Assembly (NCBI GenBank): GCA_963749575.1
Contig: CAVVNM010000017.1
Coordinates: 145,500-209,499, forward strand
DNA: 64,000 bases
Origin: JAMXLO01 sp963749575
GTDB lineage: Bacteria > Pseudomonadota > Alphaproteobacteria > Acetobacterales > Acetobacteraceae
Direction: 5' to 3'
The notes beneath the pieces were generated by a model that saw only the letters and a program-made list of their open reading frames with translations, had not been told where the DNA came from and made no database searches. This document shows, piece by piece, positions 63,085 through 64,000 of this stretch. Numbering within the stretch: position 1 is the first letter of the stretch; each line of letters starts with the position of its first letter. The translations under genes were made by a program, and so were the position numbers.

Positions 63085-63991
63085 ATGCCGGCCTATGAGT
63101 TTGTCACCGTCGATGTGTTCACCGACCGGCGCTTCGGCGGCAATCCGCTCGCGGTGTTTCCCGATGCGCGCGGGCTGAGCGATCGAGCAGATGCAGGCGC
63201 TGGCGATGGAGTTCAATCTGTCGGAGACGACGTTCGTGCTGCCGCCGGACGATCCGCAGCATCACGCCAAGGTGCGCATCTTCACGCCGCGTGCCGAGCT
63301 GCCGTTCGCCGGTCATCCCAATGTCGGCACCGGCTACGTGCTGGCGCAGCGCGACGACGATCCGCCCGAGCATTATGTGTTCGAGGAACTCGCGGGGCTG
63401 GTGCGCGTGCATATCCTGCGTGATGCGGGCGCGATCAGCGGCGCGCGCATTTCGGCGCCGCGCGCGCTGTCGATCGACATCGGCATTCCCGAGGATGTGG
63501 TGGCGGCGTGCGCCGGTCTGGCGGAGGACGACATCGCCACCACCGCGCATACGCCGCTGGTTGCCTCGGTGGGGACGCCGTTCGTAATCGCCGAGGTTGC
63601 CAGCGTGGCGGCGCTGTCGCGCGCCAGTCCCGATATCGGCGCATTCCGTGCCGCTGCCGAGCGGTTTCCCGAGGTCGCGACGCGGTTCTCGCTGCATCTC
63701 TATGCGCGGCGCGACGGTGATGCGACGCGGCTGGCCGCGCGCATGTTCGCGCCGCTGGGCGGCGTGCTGGAGGATCCGGCGACCGGCAGCGCCAACGCCG
63801 CGCTGGCGGCGCTGCTGACGTCGATGGCGCCGGGCGAGAACGCCGATCTGTCCTACGAAATTCTGCAAGGCGTGGAGATGGGGCGCCCGAGCCAGATCAT
63901 CGCCTCGGCACGCAAGACGGCGGAGGGGCCGGTGCTGGCGACGGTCGAGGGCAATTGCGTCAATGTGATGCGCGGGACGGTGGAGCTATAG
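63085..63991 (+). pseudogene. PhzF-family isomerase, frameshifted
   Basis: A PhzF-fold (diaminopimelate-epimerase-like) protein of about 301 aa if one frameshift is corrected. It starts PAYEFVTVDVFTDRRFGGNP with LAVFPDARGLSD, then loses frame at about 63184 where one extra base turns the expected EQMQALAMEFNL out of frame. It resumes as EFNLSETTFVLPPDD with the catalytic Glu, then RAELPFAGHPNVGTGYVL and GGVLEDPATGSANAALAALL (family DPATGSA motif). All motifs survive, so an assembly error is plausible. It has 8 bp after the acidic hypothetical gene and could be part of the operon. Confidence 0.85.
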
Positions 63992-64000
63992 GCGTTCCTT

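Overview
The window is high-GC, densely coded DNA with the character of an alphaproteobacterium, most likely Rhodospirillales and probably Acetobacteraceae. The reasons are an ilvB-ilvH-ilvC block next to miaA and serB, a class II DAHP synthase, an ELM1-family protein, several orphan family-5 solute-binding proteins and a PEP-CTERM protein. The taxonomy is inferred from gene content and style; there is no rRNA or other marker here. I saw no tRNA, rRNA, CRISPR array or complete insertion sequence.

Layout. 1-7.9 kb: an SMP-30 lactonase-like gene, an FAD oxidoreductase, two tandem dipeptide-type solute-binding proteins, a decayed wHTH/TolB/TPR regulator, a CobW GTPase and a PPOX flavoprotein. 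7.9-20 kb: a large glycosidase, a D-cysteine desulfhydrase remnant, an epimerase, then a leftward block miaA-ilvB-ilvH-small ORF-ilvC-corA-macrodomain, and rightward DUF5996-serB. 20-36 kb: assorted metabolic genes (dipeptidase, GNAT, GFA, a frameshifted GMC oxidoreductase, HAD dehalogenase, a third orphan solute-binding protein, a frameshifted DUF899 protein, an atypical SDR), an OmpR/EnvZ-type pair, an S9 peptidase, a PEP-CTERM protein and a proline-rich protein. 36-46.7 kb is an eroded accessory region. It holds an acyl-CoA-dehydrogenase-like protein, an amidase, two SDR fragments abutting head to head, a glutaredoxin-DinB fusion with TGA at the first cysteine of its CxxC, a papain-like protease, an MFS exporter, a polysaccharide deacetylase, a collapsed toxin-antitoxin pair, and a GxxExxY remnant inside a roughly 600-bp unit with inverted-repeat ends. 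46.7-64 kb: ELM1 and a partner gene, a complete dipeptide-type ABC operon (SBP, B, C, D, F) that also contains a GT39 glycosyltransferase and runs on to DAHP synthase and nicotinate phosphoribosyltransferase, then a sugar ABC transporter without its ATPase, and a frameshifted PhzF protein.

Recurring themes. (1) Peptide and sugar uptake is heavily represented: four family-5 and one family-1 solute-binding proteins. (2) Several palindromic repeat families are present. Two copies of one GC-rich 97-bp element sit at gene starts: one probably supplies a ribosome binding site, the other is read in frame as the N-terminus of nicotinate phosphoribosyltransferase. (3) Single-base frameshifts interrupt at least four otherwise well-preserved genes, so either assembly error or recent decay must be considered.

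The most interesting locus is 41143-41904: a UGA replaces the first cysteine of a redox CxxC motif and is followed 11 nt later by a perfect 7-bp hairpin. This could be a selenocysteine codon or a nonsense mutation, and it can be tested.
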